IMG/VR virus record: IMGVR_UViG_3300042547_000060
Coordinates: 1 to 26,622 of that record
Strand: one strand, 5' to 3'
DNA length: 26,622 nucleotides
From: a virus
Shown: positions 14,723 through 23,215 of the stretch, one piece after another
Layout: every line of letters begins with the position of its first letter
How positions within the stretch are numbered: position 1 is the stretch's first letter
Program-made: the position numbers and the translations under genes
Notes under the pieces: generated by a model
What the model was told of the DNA's origin: nothing
Databases searched by the model: none
What the model saw: the letters and a program-made list of their open reading frames with translations, nothing else

Positions 14723-15802
14723 ATGCCTATAGCAGCAGCAGCAATTATGGGTGGATCCTCCATACTTGGAGGTCTTCTAGGTGGACGTTCGGCTCAACGT
14801 GCAGCACAAACGTCTGCTAATGCACAACTTGAAGCAGCGCGTATCGCCGCTGAAGAAGCACGGTTCCGACCTGTAGGCATCACTACTAGGTTTGGTCAAT
14901 CGGCGTTCCAAACCAGTCCTGAAGGACGCGTAACTGGTGCTGGCTACGAGTTGTCGCCTGAGCTTCGTGCTTACCAAGACCGTCTGATGGGCTTGACAGG
15001 TATGGGCTTGGCTCAGGCAGAGGCTGCACCTGAGATGTACCAGCCACTGATGGCTGCTGCTCCTGGCCTGTTTGGGTTGGCGCAAGGCTATCTGGCAGAG
15101 ACTCCACAGCAAGCTGCTCAACAGTACATGGCTCGTCAGCAAGAGTTGCTGGCTCCTGGCCGTGAAAGGCAGCTTTCACAACTGCAAAATCGCCTGTTCC
15201 AAACTGGCCGTGAGGGTCTGGCTATTGGCGCTACTGGCGCTCGTCCTAGTGGCGCTGCTGGCCTTGGTGCTGCATCTCCGGAGATGGAGGCCTATTACAA
15301 CGCTCTGGCTCAACAAGATGCTGAGTTGGCTACTAGGGCACAGCAAGCTGGCATGGAGCAGACTCGGTTTGGTGCTGGGTTGTTTGGCACTGGCGCAGAT
15401 TTGCTGCGAGGCGCTTATCAGGGTCAGATCGGTGCTTTGGCTCCGTTTGAGGCTTATCTTGGTCAGGCAAGAACCATTGAAGGTCTTGGTCAACAACCTC
15501 TCTCGCTTGGCATTGATATTGGCGCAAGGGGTCAGAGTACTGGTGCTGCAAGTGCATTGTTGCAAGGCGGCATGAGCGCCGCTAGGACACTTGAGGCGGC
15601 TAATGCCTACAACCCGTTTGCTGATTTGCTTACTGGCTTGAGCCGAAATCCAGCATTGGGACAGGGTATTTCTAGTGCATTCCAACCGTACCGTGCTGGT
15701 AGAGAGGCTGTTGCCCAATACGGTGCTGGAAATGTTTATGGATATGGTGGTAGCGGTACAGTTCCAGCGGCAATCGATTGGAATTTGGCGGGAGGCATTT
15801 AA
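14723..15802 (+). CDS. Internal virion / DNA-ejection protein A
   Basis: 359 residues. It starts MPIAAAAIMGGSSILGGLLG, a glycine-rich hydrophobic helix of the kind seen in ejection proteins that enter the host membrane, followed by a long Gln/Ala/Arg-rich helical region (RSAQRAAQTSANAQLEAARI). The rest is Gly/Ala/Gln/Leu-rich with many short amphipathic helices, and ends in a Gly/Tyr-rich tail. The three-gene block with the next two large genes matches the order of podovirus internal virion proteins (P22 gp7/gp20/gp16 or T7 gp14-16 analogues). Which analogue is not certain. No signal peptide and no enzyme motif. Confidence 0.78.
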   Translation: MPIAAAAIMGGSSILGGLLGGRSAQRAAQTSANAQLEAARIAAEEARFRPVGITTRFGQSAFQTSPEGRVTGAGYELSPELRAYQDRLMGLTGMGLAQAEAAPEMYQPLMAAAPGLFGLAQGYLAETPQQAAQQYMARQQELLAPGRERQLSQLQNRLFQTGREGLAIGATGARPSGAAGLGAASPEMEAYYNALAQQDAELATRAQQAGMEQTRFGAGLFGTGADLLRGAYQGQIGALAPFEAYLGQARTIEGLGQQPLSLGIDIGARGQSTGAASALLQGGMSAARTLEAANAYNPFADLLTGLSRNPALGQGISSAFQPYRAGREAVAQYGAGNVYGYGGSGTVPAAIDWNLAGGI

Positions 15803-15804
15803 TC

Positions 15805-17820
15805 ATGGCAACTGATATCGTAGGTTCCTTGTTTGGTGTAACGCCAGAGGTATTGCAGCAGCGTCAGATGGAGATGGCTGACAGGCAGGCAATGGAGTAC
15901 GCGCAACTGAGTCCTTTGCAAAGGGCTAGTTACGGTCTTGCTCGTGGCGGCTATCAACTGGCTGGCGCATTGGGTGGCCAAGACCCGCAACTGCGTATGA
16001 TCAGCAATCGCAATGCTATTGCACGTCAGATTGATCCTACAAACCTAGAGTCGATGCAGATGGGCATCCAGGCTCTACAGCAAGCTGGCGACTCTGTTGG
16101 CGCTATGCAGTTGGCTCAGGTGCTTCGGCAGGCTGAAAACGACATGGCGCTTCGCTCTCAACGAGAAGCTGCTGCAATGGCATCTCGTGCGGCTGCTACT
16201 CGTGAGCGCAGTCAGGCTGTACCCGCAAGCATACAAGAAGCAAATCGCATCAGTCAGATTACGCAGGCACTGCAGACGCTAGAACTGCAGCCTTATGAGC
16301 GCATGGCTCTTGAAGCAGAAATGCAACAACTTCGCAAGACATCTACTTCAGATTCGATTGCTGTTGCCAATCGTATTGGCGATCTCACCCGTGCATTGGC
16401 CGATCCCAACCTTCCTGATTTGGATCGTCGCGTTTTGCAAGCTCAATATGATCAACTGACGAAGGCTGCTGGGCAAAAGCCGAATGTGCCAGATGCAATC
16501 CAAGTCGCACAACGCATTAGCGGAATTACGAGGCAGTTGCAAAATCCTGACTTGGCTCCTATCGAGCGTATGGCGCTTGAGGCCGAAATGACTCAACTTA
16601 GGAAGGTAGAACGAGAAAGCGCCCCGCCAGCATCATTGCAACTTGCAGATGCAATTTCTTCTGCTCAAGCCAAGGTTGATGAACTTGAAAGTCAACCACC
16701 AAGCCCAGAACGAGAGAGAGCTTTGGTTGTAGCTAAACGCAGAGTTGAAAATCTACAACAACAAGCTCCTCAACCAAGGGGTCAAGCTCAATCTCCTGCG
16801 CTGCAGCTTGCTGCTGATATTGAAAATACACAGGCGCTAGTTGATGCACTGCAAAACGTACCTGCCAGTGCTGAACGAGATGCTACGTTGCGTAGGGCTG
16901 TCACTAGACTTGATGCGTTGCAGCGTCAGTTGCCACAGCAAAGAGTGGAAAAGCCTGAATCTTTTGGCCCAGATCGAGAAGCTACAGCAAGGGAGCTTTT
17001 CGGCAAAGCTTTTGGAGATCTTACGCAAGATCAGCAAGCGGCTGTTAATCGTAAACTTGCTCGACCCGAATCTTTTGGTACGGATCGAGAAGCTACCTCT
17101 AGAGAGATGTTCAGCAAATCTTTCGCAGAGCTTACTCAAACACAGCAAGCTGCTGTCAACCGTAAGCTTGAGCAAGAAGCGGCCAAACGCGCACCAACTG
17201 TGCAAAATATATTGCCAGGACAACCAGTTCCTCCAAAAGATTGGATTAAATTTGAAGAATACCTACAAGGCCAACCAACTTTCAAGCAGACGGCAGCAAT
17301 GATTTCTGCTGCTCCTAGTGTATTGAATGTGATTCGTCAGTCCACTTCCAACGATTTTGCAGCTAGAGCATTGCCAACCAGTATCGCCAAGTTGTTTGAC
17401 AGCAACCAGCTTTCTGATAAAGATGTTGCTCGTTATGCTCGGACGGGTGGCCTGGATGACCGTCTTGCCGCTATGGCGGCTGAGTTCTTCACAGGCCGCG
17501 TGACTTCTGTCACCAAACAGCAAGCAGAACGCTTTATGACCAATGTTTATCGTGGTGCTTTGCTTGAGCAGCGGAATGTATACGCAAGTCAGGCAGACAT
17601 CTTGGGTTACGCCGACTCTCCAAGTTTCAAGAAACGACTGAAACAGATTGACGACGAGTTGGCGAAATTCCGTGAAGTGCAACCACAGCCAGCTCCTGGA
17701 GCGGCTGCTGCTCCTGGGGCAGGAACGGCTCCTGGAGCGGGTGGCAGGACTATGTCAAGGGAAGAAGAAAACGCGCTTTTGCGTAAGTATGGCCAAAACC
17801 CTGGCCAAAATCCGCGATAA
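15805..17820 (+). CDS. Internal virion / DNA-ejection protein B with repeats
   Basis: 671 residues starting at ATG 15805, with GGAGG nine bases upstream (15791-15795); the ATG at 15778 has no such support and would overlap the previous gene. The protein is Gln/Arg/Ala/Leu-rich and predicted helical throughout. The middle part (16225-17180) is built of repeats: five units resembling ALQTLELQPYERMALEAEMQ, then two units beginning PESFGxDREAT and ending QQAAVNRKLE. The C-terminal third is globular-like helical with a low-complexity Pro/Ala/Gly tail (PAPGAAAAPGAGTAPGAGG) near the end. Flanking genes place it in the ejection block. Function as internal core or tube protein is inferred. Confidence 0.75.
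   Translation: MATDIVGSLFGVTPEVLQQRQMEMADRQAMEYAQLSPLQRASYGLARGGYQLAGALGGQDPQLRMISNRNAIARQIDPTNLESMQMGIQALQQAGDSVGAMQLAQVLRQAENDMALRSQREAAAMASRAAATRERSQAVPASIQEANRISQITQALQTLELQPYERMALEAEMQQLRKTSTSDSIAVANRIGDLTRALADPNLPDLDRRVLQAQYDQLTKAAGQKPNVPDAIQVAQRISGITRQLQNPDLAPIERMALEAEMTQLRKVERESAPPASLQLADAISSAQAKVDELESQPPSPERERALVVAKRRVENLQQQAPQPRGQAQSPALQLAADIENTQALVDALQNVPASAERDATLRRAVTRLDALQRQLPQQRVEKPESFGPDREATARELFGKAFGDLTQDQQAAVNRKLARPESFGTDREATSREMFSKSFAELTQTQQAAVNRKLEQEAAKRAPTVQNILPGQPVPPKDWIKFEEYLQGQPTFKQTAAMISAAPSVLNVIRQSTSNDFAARALPTSIAKLFDSNQLSDKDVARYARTGGLDDRLAAMAAEFFTGRVTSVTKQQAERFMTNVYRGALLEQRNVYASQADILGYADSPSFKKRLKQIDDELAKFREVQPQPAPGAAAAPGAGTAPGAGGRTMSREEENALLRKYGQNPGQNPR
16225..17180 (+). 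repeat. Two families of tandem helical repeats in ejection protein B
   Basis: Family 1: five degenerate units of about 42-56 codons starting near 16225, 16351, 16492, 16630 and 16799. Each opens A-x-I/L-Q/A-x-A-x-x-I and carries a P-x-x-R-x-L/M helix; units 1 and 3 share ERMALEAEM. Family 2: two units of 37 codons starting near 16955 and 17066, both beginning PESFG and ending QQAAVNRKL. The copies differ enough at the DNA level to be old. Each repeat would form a helical hairpin. Confidence 0.8.
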
Positions 17821-17832
17821 CTGGAGCATCCA

Positions 17833-20619
17833 ATGTCAACCTACGAGCAAGTTCTAGAGGCATTGCGCCGTGCTGATGCGGCTGGAAACACGGAGGATGC
17901 GAAGCAACTAGCTGCTATGGCTATCCGTATGCGGCCTCGTGATGTCGCTGACGTTCGCCCTGCTGCTTCTACTGGTGAGGTTTTTGTAGAAGGCTTGCGG
18001 CGAGGTGTTGCTAGTACACCTAGTCTGTTTATGGGTCTTAGTTCAATGGTTGGCCAAGGGATGACTCAAGGTGGTATGCCATTTATGTCTGGTACACCAG
18101 GAGTAGTATTCCCAATGGGTCCCAGGTTCTTTGATGCGTCTTCGCAAGTTGGACCTAGTCCCTCACCAGGACAAGCATTCCAGCAATCCTATCAAAGTAC
18201 TCAGCGAAATATTACTGGGATGCTTGGTGGAGGTAATGTTCGTCCCACCACAGAAACACAGAAATATTTGATGAGTTTTGGAGAAGGATTTGGAGATCTT
18301 GCGAATTTGTTAGGAGGTGCTGGTCTGGCCCGTAAGGGTGTACAAGCACTTGCTGGCGGCATGGCTGGTGTTGGCGGTGAGTTGGGTGGCGAAGTTGGAG
18401 AACAACTTGGTGGTGATTTTGGCCGCGTTCTTGGAGGCGTGACGTTCTCACTGTTCAGTGGCGCTGGCGCTCTCAAAGCAGGTGAAATTGCTCTTGATAA
18501 AGCGCGTGGCGCTGGCAAAGTTGATGTTGCTGACTTGGCAAACATGGAAGGCTTGTCCAGGGCACAGAGCCTCGTTTCCAGAGCAATTGACTCAGATCCT
18601 GATCTGCTCAAGCGAGTCAATGAAATCCAGGCCAGGGTCAAGTTTGTCACCGGGAAAGACATCGGCACTGGCGCTGGCTTCAGTGGTCTTGACAACGCTG
18701 CATTGCGTACTACTCTGACTGATTTGGCCGGTAAGGATCTTAAATTCAGGGGCGAGTTGGCGAAGTTGTATGCTGATCTACAGAGGGCTGTTGCAGCAAG
18801 GGCGCAAACCGAGTTCCCCAGTGGGCCGATGCAGTTCCCGTCGCAAATTAAGGCTTTGGAAGAGGTCAAAGTAGACTTCAACAAGCGTGTCAATGCTATC
18901 AACGATCAGTTGAGCAACATGACCGCTAATTTGAATCTAATGGGCACGACTGCACCTGCCCAACTTGGCGCATCCATTCAGAACCTTGTGGTGGCTCGTG
19001 AGAGAGCAGCTAGGGAAGCGTTGTCTCCTGAGTACAACTCTGTCAAACAGCAGGCTTCTGACCAAGGCGCAATTCTTCCTGCCCAAGACACACAAGATCT
19101 TCTGAACACTGCTTTCGACTTGTTTAGGCGAGATCCTTGGGGTCGTCAGTCTGATTTGCTGCGACTTGTTAACCAGCAGTCTGAGAACTTTAAAGCACTT
19201 AGGGCTTCTCGTGCGCCTGCTCCTAGTGGTGAGATGCTCCCGGCTACAACTGGTCCGGATTTGACTATAGGCCTGGATATTACGAGTTTGGACTCGTTGA
19301 AACGCCGAGTCGCCAAGGATCTTCGTGATGTCCGTGATCCTGCTATCCGTGAAAAGCTGTCTCTGCTGCAACAGCGGGTGGATGAGGCGCTGAACAAAGT
19401 TGAGAACGCCAGCGGTAACATCAATGTCAATTTCCGTGGAGAGAATGTCACCTTTGGTGATGCCATGCGACAACTCGACACTGACTACTACACGAAGGTT
19501 GGAATCCCGTTCCGAGATGCCGATGCTGTGCAGCGTATCAGTTCGCAAGAGTACGCAGAAAAGATTGCGCCTCAGATCGCCTCTTCTCCAACAGCGCTTT
19601 CGCAGTTTCTGCGTGTTGCTGGTGACGAGGGTTTGCCATTGGCTGAAAAGTCGATCATGTCAAGGCTCTATCATCAGTCACTGACCAACGGGTTGATTGA
19701 CTACAACAAGTTGGACAAACTGCTGACCCGTGACAGCAACAACGGTGGGTACAGGGACATCTTGGACATGACTCCTGGCCTCAAAGGTAGGCTACAGGAC
19801 AGCACTCAGAGAGCGCAGGCACTTGCTGCTGAGAAGATCGCTTTGGATGATGCTGTTTCTGCAGAGCGTATTCGCATTGGAACTAGCTTCCTAAGAGACT
19901 ATGACTCTGGTGGGGTTGAGCGTATTGCTTCTAGGATGACAGGCGGCGAAGGCAGGGGCTACACCGCTAGGCTAATGGCTGACATCAACAAGTTGCCAGT
20001 TCAAGAGCAATCCAACGTCAAGATGGCTTTGCGTAATCAGTTGGTCACGCAGATGCTTGATTCTGGTGACCCATTTGCTTACCTCCGAAAGAACAGGACG
20101 GCCTTTAACAGCATCTACACGCCAAAAGAGCTTGATGGCATCACTGCTATGGCCGATGTGGCTCGTCTTTCTCGCAAGATAGATGTAGATAAGCTCCCGG
20201 TCAATAAAGCTGCTCTTGAAGAGCAAAACATGATGCAGAGGTTCTTGGGCGGTGCAAAGCCCCAGGAAGTCAGCAATGTGCTGGTCAACGGCATCTATAG
20301 CGTCTTGCAAAAGGGCTATAGGATTATGGGATTGATTGGGCAGGCGAACATTGATCAGGCCACCAAAGATGCCCAGAGGCGATTGTTCCTTGATCCAAGT
20401 GGCATTGATGCTATTCGCAATGCCTCTATGAAGCTGGTAACTAAGGACGGTAAAGAGATCGACTGGAAGAAAGAGGTTCAAGCCCGTGATTTGCTGAACT
20501 TTGCCAAGGTCATGGGATTGAATGTGGCTCGTACTGGATACATTGGTGGCACTGTGGCCGCAAGCCCAAGTCAGATCATGACGACAGAAACAGAGCCTTT
20601 CTACGTTTACGAGGAGTAA
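17833..20619 (+). CDS. Large internal virion / DNA-ejection protein C
   Basis: 928 residues, the largest protein in the window. The N-terminal motif YEQVLEALRRADAAGNTEDA followed by AKQLAAMAIRMRP recurs in phage internal or injected proteins. A Gly-rich hydrophobic region at residues ~148-220 (FGDLANLLGGAGLARKG; ALAGGMAGVGGELGGE) could insert in a membrane. The rest is mostly long helices with Asp/Arg/Gln/Leu, and no lytic transglycosylase or protease motif is visible. In size and order it matches the last of the podovirus ejection proteins. TGGAG ten bases upstream of the ATG serves as ribosome site. Confidence 0.78.
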   Translation: MSTYEQVLEALRRADAAGNTEDAKQLAAMAIRMRPRDVADVRPAASTGEVFVEGLRRGVASTPSLFMGLSSMVGQGMTQGGMPFMSGTPGVVFPMGPRFFDASSQVGPSPSPGQAFQQSYQSTQRNITGMLGGGNVRPTTETQKYLMSFGEGFGDLANLLGGAGLARKGVQALAGGMAGVGGELGGEVGEQLGGDFGRVLGGVTFSLFSGAGALKAGEIALDKARGAGKVDVADLANMEGLSRAQSLVSRAIDSDPDLLKRVNEIQARVKFVTGKDIGTGAGFSGLDNAALRTTLTDLAGKDLKFRGELAKLYADLQRAVAARAQTEFPSGPMQFPSQIKALEEVKVDFNKRVNAINDQLSNMTANLNLMGTTAPAQLGASIQNLVVARERAAREALSPEYNSVKQQASDQGAILPAQDTQDLLNTAFDLFRRDPWGRQSDLLRLVNQQSENFKALRASRAPAPSGEMLPATTGPDLTIGLDITSLDSLKRRVAKDLRDVRDPAIREKLSLLQQRVDEALNKVENASGNINVNFRGENVTFGDAMRQLDTDYYTKVGIPFRDADAVQRISSQEYAEKIAPQIASSPTALSQFLRVAGDEGLPLAEKSIMSRLYHQSLTNGLIDYNKLDKLLTRDSNNGGYRDILDMTPGLKGRLQDSTQRAQALAAEKIALDDAVSAERIRIGTSFLRDYDSGGVERIASRMTGGEGRGYTARLMADINKLPVQEQSNVKMALRNQLVTQMLDSGDPFAYLRKNRTAFNSIYTPKELDGITAMADVARLSRKIDVDKLPVNKAALEEQNMMQRFLGGAKPQEVSNVLVNGIYSVLQKGYRIMGLIGQANIDQATKDAQRRLFLDPSGIDAIRNASMKLVTKDGKEIDWKKEVQARDLLNFAKVMGLNVARTGYIGGTVAASPSQIMTTETEPFYVYEE

Positions 20620-20622
20620 TCA

Positions 20623-21126
20623 ATGTTGTCCCTTATCTCTACCCTTGGTGGCCTACTCATCAGCGGCCTGCCCAAGCTGCTCGAATACTTTCAGAACAAG
20701 AGCGACCAGAAACATGAGCTTGCATTGGCCAGGATGCAAAACGAGCGCGAGTTGGCTCTGGCTGCACAAGGTTACGCCGCGCAGCAGCGCATCGAGGAGA
20801 TTCGCACGGATCAAGTCATGATGCAGACCGAGGCGCAGATGACGGAAGCCGCGCTCAAGCACGACGAGAAGATTCTGGACAGGGCCAGCCAGTGGGTTGC
20901 CAACTACGTCGGCACTGTGCGTCCGACGGTGACGTACATCTTCGTGATTGAATTGGTGTTGATCAACCTGTTCCTGTGCTACTACCTGTACTCCAACCCC
21001 GGCATGATCAAGAGCATGGACGACGTTCTGAAGTATTCGGACATCATCTTCAGCCCCGACGAAATGGCCATGTTAGGAGGGATTATTGGATTTTGGTTCG
21101 GTACCCGGACCTGGGGCAAGAAGTGA
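20623..21126 (+). CDS. Holin (GTA-type 3-TM family)
   Basis: 167 residues. An N-terminal hydrophobic stretch (LISTLGGLLISGLPKLLEYF), a charged helix with many Gln/Glu/Arg (residues 25-85), and two hydrophobic C-terminal segments (about 100-122, YIFVIELVLINLFLCYYLY; about 149-163, MLGGIIGFWFGTRTW) match the 3-TM holin group first seen in gene-transfer agents. A holin forms membrane lesions that release the endolysin. It is directly followed by the endolysin through a GTGA overlap. The long soluble helix between membrane parts is unusual for a simple holin. Confidence 0.85.
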   Translation: MLSLISTLGGLLISGLPKLLEYFQNKSDQKHELALARMQNERELALAAQGYAAQQRIEEIRTDQVMMQTEAQMTEAALKHDEKILDRASQWVANYVGTVRPTVTYIFVIELVLINLFLCYYLYSNPGMIKSMDDVLKYSDIIFSPDEMAMLGGIIGFWFGTRTWGKK

Positions 21127-21656
21127 AACTGAGCAAGGTCGGCGCTGACTTGATGCACAGGTATGAGGGCTACCGCAACCGCCCATACCTGTGCCCAGCT
21201 CACATCTGGACGATTGGCTACGGCCATGTGCTGTATCAGGAGCAGATCAGGCTGCCGATGGCACGCACTGAAGACAAGCCCGTGCCAATGATCCGCAAGG
21301 AGATGCCGCTCAAGCAGGAGGACAATCGTGTCTGGTCGAAGAAAGAAACCGATGATCTCTTCGCGGCTGATGTCGCAAGTTTTGAACGTGGTGTTCTTCG
21401 ACTTGTTCCCGGCGTTGTTGGCCGTCAAGGCGCTTTTGACGCTCTGGTCAGCATTTCCTTTAACTTCGGGCTAGGTAATCTGCAGCGCTCCACCATCCGA
21501 ATGAAGGCCAACCGGGGCGATTGGGAAGGCGCTGCCGATGCATTCATGCAATGGACAAAGGGCGGTGGGCGTGAACTCCCCGGCCTTGTCAAACGTCGCA
21601 AGGATGAGCGAGCGCTATTTCTGTCGGATAGCAGCCCTGTTGGCTTGCAGCACTGA
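21123..21656 (+). CDS. GH24 endolysin (T4-lysozyme type muramidase)
   Basis: 177 residues from a GTG overlapping the holin stop (GTGA). The catalytic motif is visible: Glu15, nine residues on Cys24, six further Thr30 (YEGYRNRPYLCPAHIWTIGY), which matches the T4 lysozyme spacing Glu11/Asp20/Thr26, with Cys replacing Asp. The Gly-Tyr-Gly-His turn follows. An insertion between residue 37 and about 70 (Arg/Pro/Met/Lys-rich) is longer than in T4. The C-terminal helices include SISFNFGLGNLQRSTIRMKA. No signal peptide or SAR helix, so release should need the holin. Cuts peptidoglycan glycan chains. Confidence 0.92.
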   Translation: MKLSKVGADLMHRYEGYRNRPYLCPAHIWTIGYGHVLYQEQIRLPMARTEDKPVPMIRKEMPLKQEDNRVWSKKETDDLFAADVASFERGVLRLVPGVVGRQGAFDALVSISFNFGLGNLQRSTIRMKANRGDWEGAADAFMQWTKGGGRELPGLVKRRKDERALFLSDSSPVGLQH

Positions 21657-21667
21657 CCCAGTTGTTC

Positions 21668-22048
21668 ATGCCTAAGTCGGTTAACAAGCCGAGCGACGAG
21701 CAGGCACAGCAGTTTGACGAGTATGTCAAACACTGGCAACAAACACTGAATCTAATGGATTGGCGCTTAGAGCGCAGCAGCAAGCCTGTGAAGGCCGCAA
21801 TGGCGGCAGTGCAGTGCGACAGTCAGGCTAGGCTAGGGTCGTACCAGTTGGGCGACTTTGGATCCACACAGATCAACAGCGAGTCATTGTCGATGACTGC
21901 GCTACACGAGTGTTTACATGTCTTCCTATTCGACTTGATTTCGACAGCACAAGACAGGGCAGCAACACCTGAGCAGCTTGATGCGGCAGAACATCGAGTA
22001 ATCAACGTGCTTGAGAGGGTTTTATATGGCGCAGCCAGTAGTCAGTGA
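21668..22048 (+). CDS. Putative HExxH metallopeptidase-like protein
   Basis: 126 residues, started at ATG 21668 (a TTG lies six bases earlier at 21662; neither has a clear ribosome site). His80-Glu81-Cys82-Leu83-His84 is a perfect HExxH zinc motif on a predicted helix (TALHECLHVFLFDL), and Glu108 in DAAEHRVINVLERVL, 24 residues after the second His, is a candidate third ligand. Upstream residues are W/L/R-rich and beta-like (QTLNLMDWRLERSSKPVKA). Similar ALHE.LH proteins occur in other phages with no assigned role. Position after holin and endolysin suggests an envelope or maturation function, but this is inference; the activity is untested. Confidence 0.75.
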   Translation: MPKSVNKPSDEQAQQFDEYVKHWQQTLNLMDWRLERSSKPVKAAMAAVQCDSQARLGSYQLGDFGSTQINSESLSMTALHECLHVFLFDLISTAQDRAATPEQLDAAEHRVINVLERVLYGAASSQ

Positions 22049-23000
22049 GCGAGATTTCATCGATCTATGGGATAAATATAAGTCGGCCTCACAGCTAGCA
22101 AAGGTATTGGGCATTGCTGAACGCAATGTCATGGCCCGTAGAAAGCGCATCGAGGCCAGGACAGGGCAACTCCTGGAGACTCTGGACAGGCGGCATACCA
22201 GATCGTTTGACCACCTTAGCCCATCGAAATCCTCGTCGGCAAGGTATGCCCTTGGCATTGAGAACGGCATCGTGCTTGTCTTCTCAGATGCCCACTTTTG
22301 GCCTGGGATCAGGTCTACAGCCTATAAAGGTCTGCTATGGGCTATCAAGAACTTAAAGCCAAAAGCTATCATTAACAATGGTGACGCTTTTGACGGGGCA
22401 AATATATCCCGTCACCCTAGGATAGGGTGGGACAGTAAGCCTAGTGTAGTGCAAGAACTAAAGGCTTGTGAAGCGGCTTTGGAAGAGATTGAGGAAAGCG
22501 CCAATGGTGCAAAGCTGGTGTGGTCACTTGGCAACCATGATGCAAGGTTTGAGAACCGGCTGGCCAACACAGTGCCAGAGTTCATGCACATCGGCGGGTT
22601 CAAGCTCTCAGATCACTTTCCTGCCTGGATACCATGCTGGTCGTGCTGGCCAACGGATGAGGTGGTTGTCAAGCACCGATTTAAAAACGGCGTTCACGCC
22701 ACCCACAACAACACTGTCAACGCTGGAATTAGCGTAGTTACAGGCCATTTGCACAGCCTCAAGGTCACACCGTTTTCTGACTACAACGGCGTGAGGTTCG
22801 GTGTAGATACGGGCACTCTGGCCGAGATTGACGGCCCCCAATTCACGGATTACATGGAAGACAATCCAGCGAATTGGAGGTCGGGCTTTGCTGTGCTAAC
22901 GATCCACAATGGTAGGCTTTTGTGGCCAGAACTTGTGCATCGATACGCACACGACAAGATAGAGTTCAGGGGTCAGGTGATAGACGTAGAGGCCTTCTGA
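22026..23000 (+). CDS. Calcineurin-like phosphoesterase with N-terminal helix-turn-helix
   Basis: 324 residues, started at ATG 22026 with GAGAGG seven bases upstream; it overlaps the previous gene by 23 nt. Residues 20-45 look like a helix-turn-helix (SASQLAKVLGIAERNVMARR). The phosphoesterase core motifs are complete: Asp88-x-His90, Gly119-Asp120, Gly169-Asn170-His171-Asp172, His224/His227 and Gly240-His241-Leu242-His243, which hold two metal ions. It could act on DNA (Mre11/SbcD-like) or on phosphorylated small molecules; the DNA-binding-like front favours DNA but does not decide. It is the last gene of the late strand, convergent with the early strand. Confidence 0.88.
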   Translation: MAQPVVSERDFIDLWDKYKSASQLAKVLGIAERNVMARRKRIEARTGQLLETLDRRHTRSFDHLSPSKSSSARYALGIENGIVLVFSDAHFWPGIRSTAYKGLLWAIKNLKPKAIINNGDAFDGANISRHPRIGWDSKPSVVQELKACEAALEEIEESANGAKLVWSLGNHDARFENRLANTVPEFMHIGGFKLSDHFPAWIPCWSCWPTDEVVVKHRFKNGVHATHNNTVNAGISVVTGHLHSLKVTPFSDYNGVRFGVDTGTLAEIDGPQFTDYMEDNPANWRSGFAVLTIHNGRLLWPELVHRYAHDKIEFRGQVIDVEAF

Positions 23001-23215
23001 GCCTTCTGAGCCTCTTGCTCTTGCACTATAGCGCGATAGGCCTGTAGAGCAGAGCGCAGATCTTGCCTCATGTGGGAGACTTGATCTTCAAGGTCATTGA
23101 TCTTCTGTAGGGATTCGTGAGCGAACCGGATCAACTGGTCGGTCTTCCAGCTTGCGAAATCGTGCACCTCCGTGCTTTGCTTTTGGGATTGGGCGTTCTT
23201 CTGTGTGGAAATCAT
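22973..23215 (-). CDS. Small coiled-coil protein (start uncertain)
   Basis: 80 residues if the ATG at 23215 is used, but no good ribosome site precedes it. Other possible starts are GTG at 23167 (directly adjacent to a GGAGG) and TTG at 23134 (GGAAG eight bases upstream). The body from about residue 24 (KTDQLIRFAHESLQKINDLE) is a convincing charged helix ending in QEQEAQKAQKAS, so the C-terminal two thirds are probably real. It overlaps the zinc-ribbon gene by up to 122 nt in another frame, and its 3' end overlaps the convergent phosphoesterase gene by 28 nt. Function unknown. Confidence 0.6.
   Translation of the reverse strand: MISTQKNAQSQKQSTEVHDFASWKTDQLIRFAHESLQKINDLEDQVSHMRQDLRSALQAYRAIVQEQEAQKAQKASTSIT

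Noticed and set aside
18201-18902. - strand open frame of 233 codons opposite the large ejection protein
   Set aside because: It is low complexity (Ser/Ala/Pro/Arg) and mirrors a Gly/Ala-rich coding stretch of the + strand gene.
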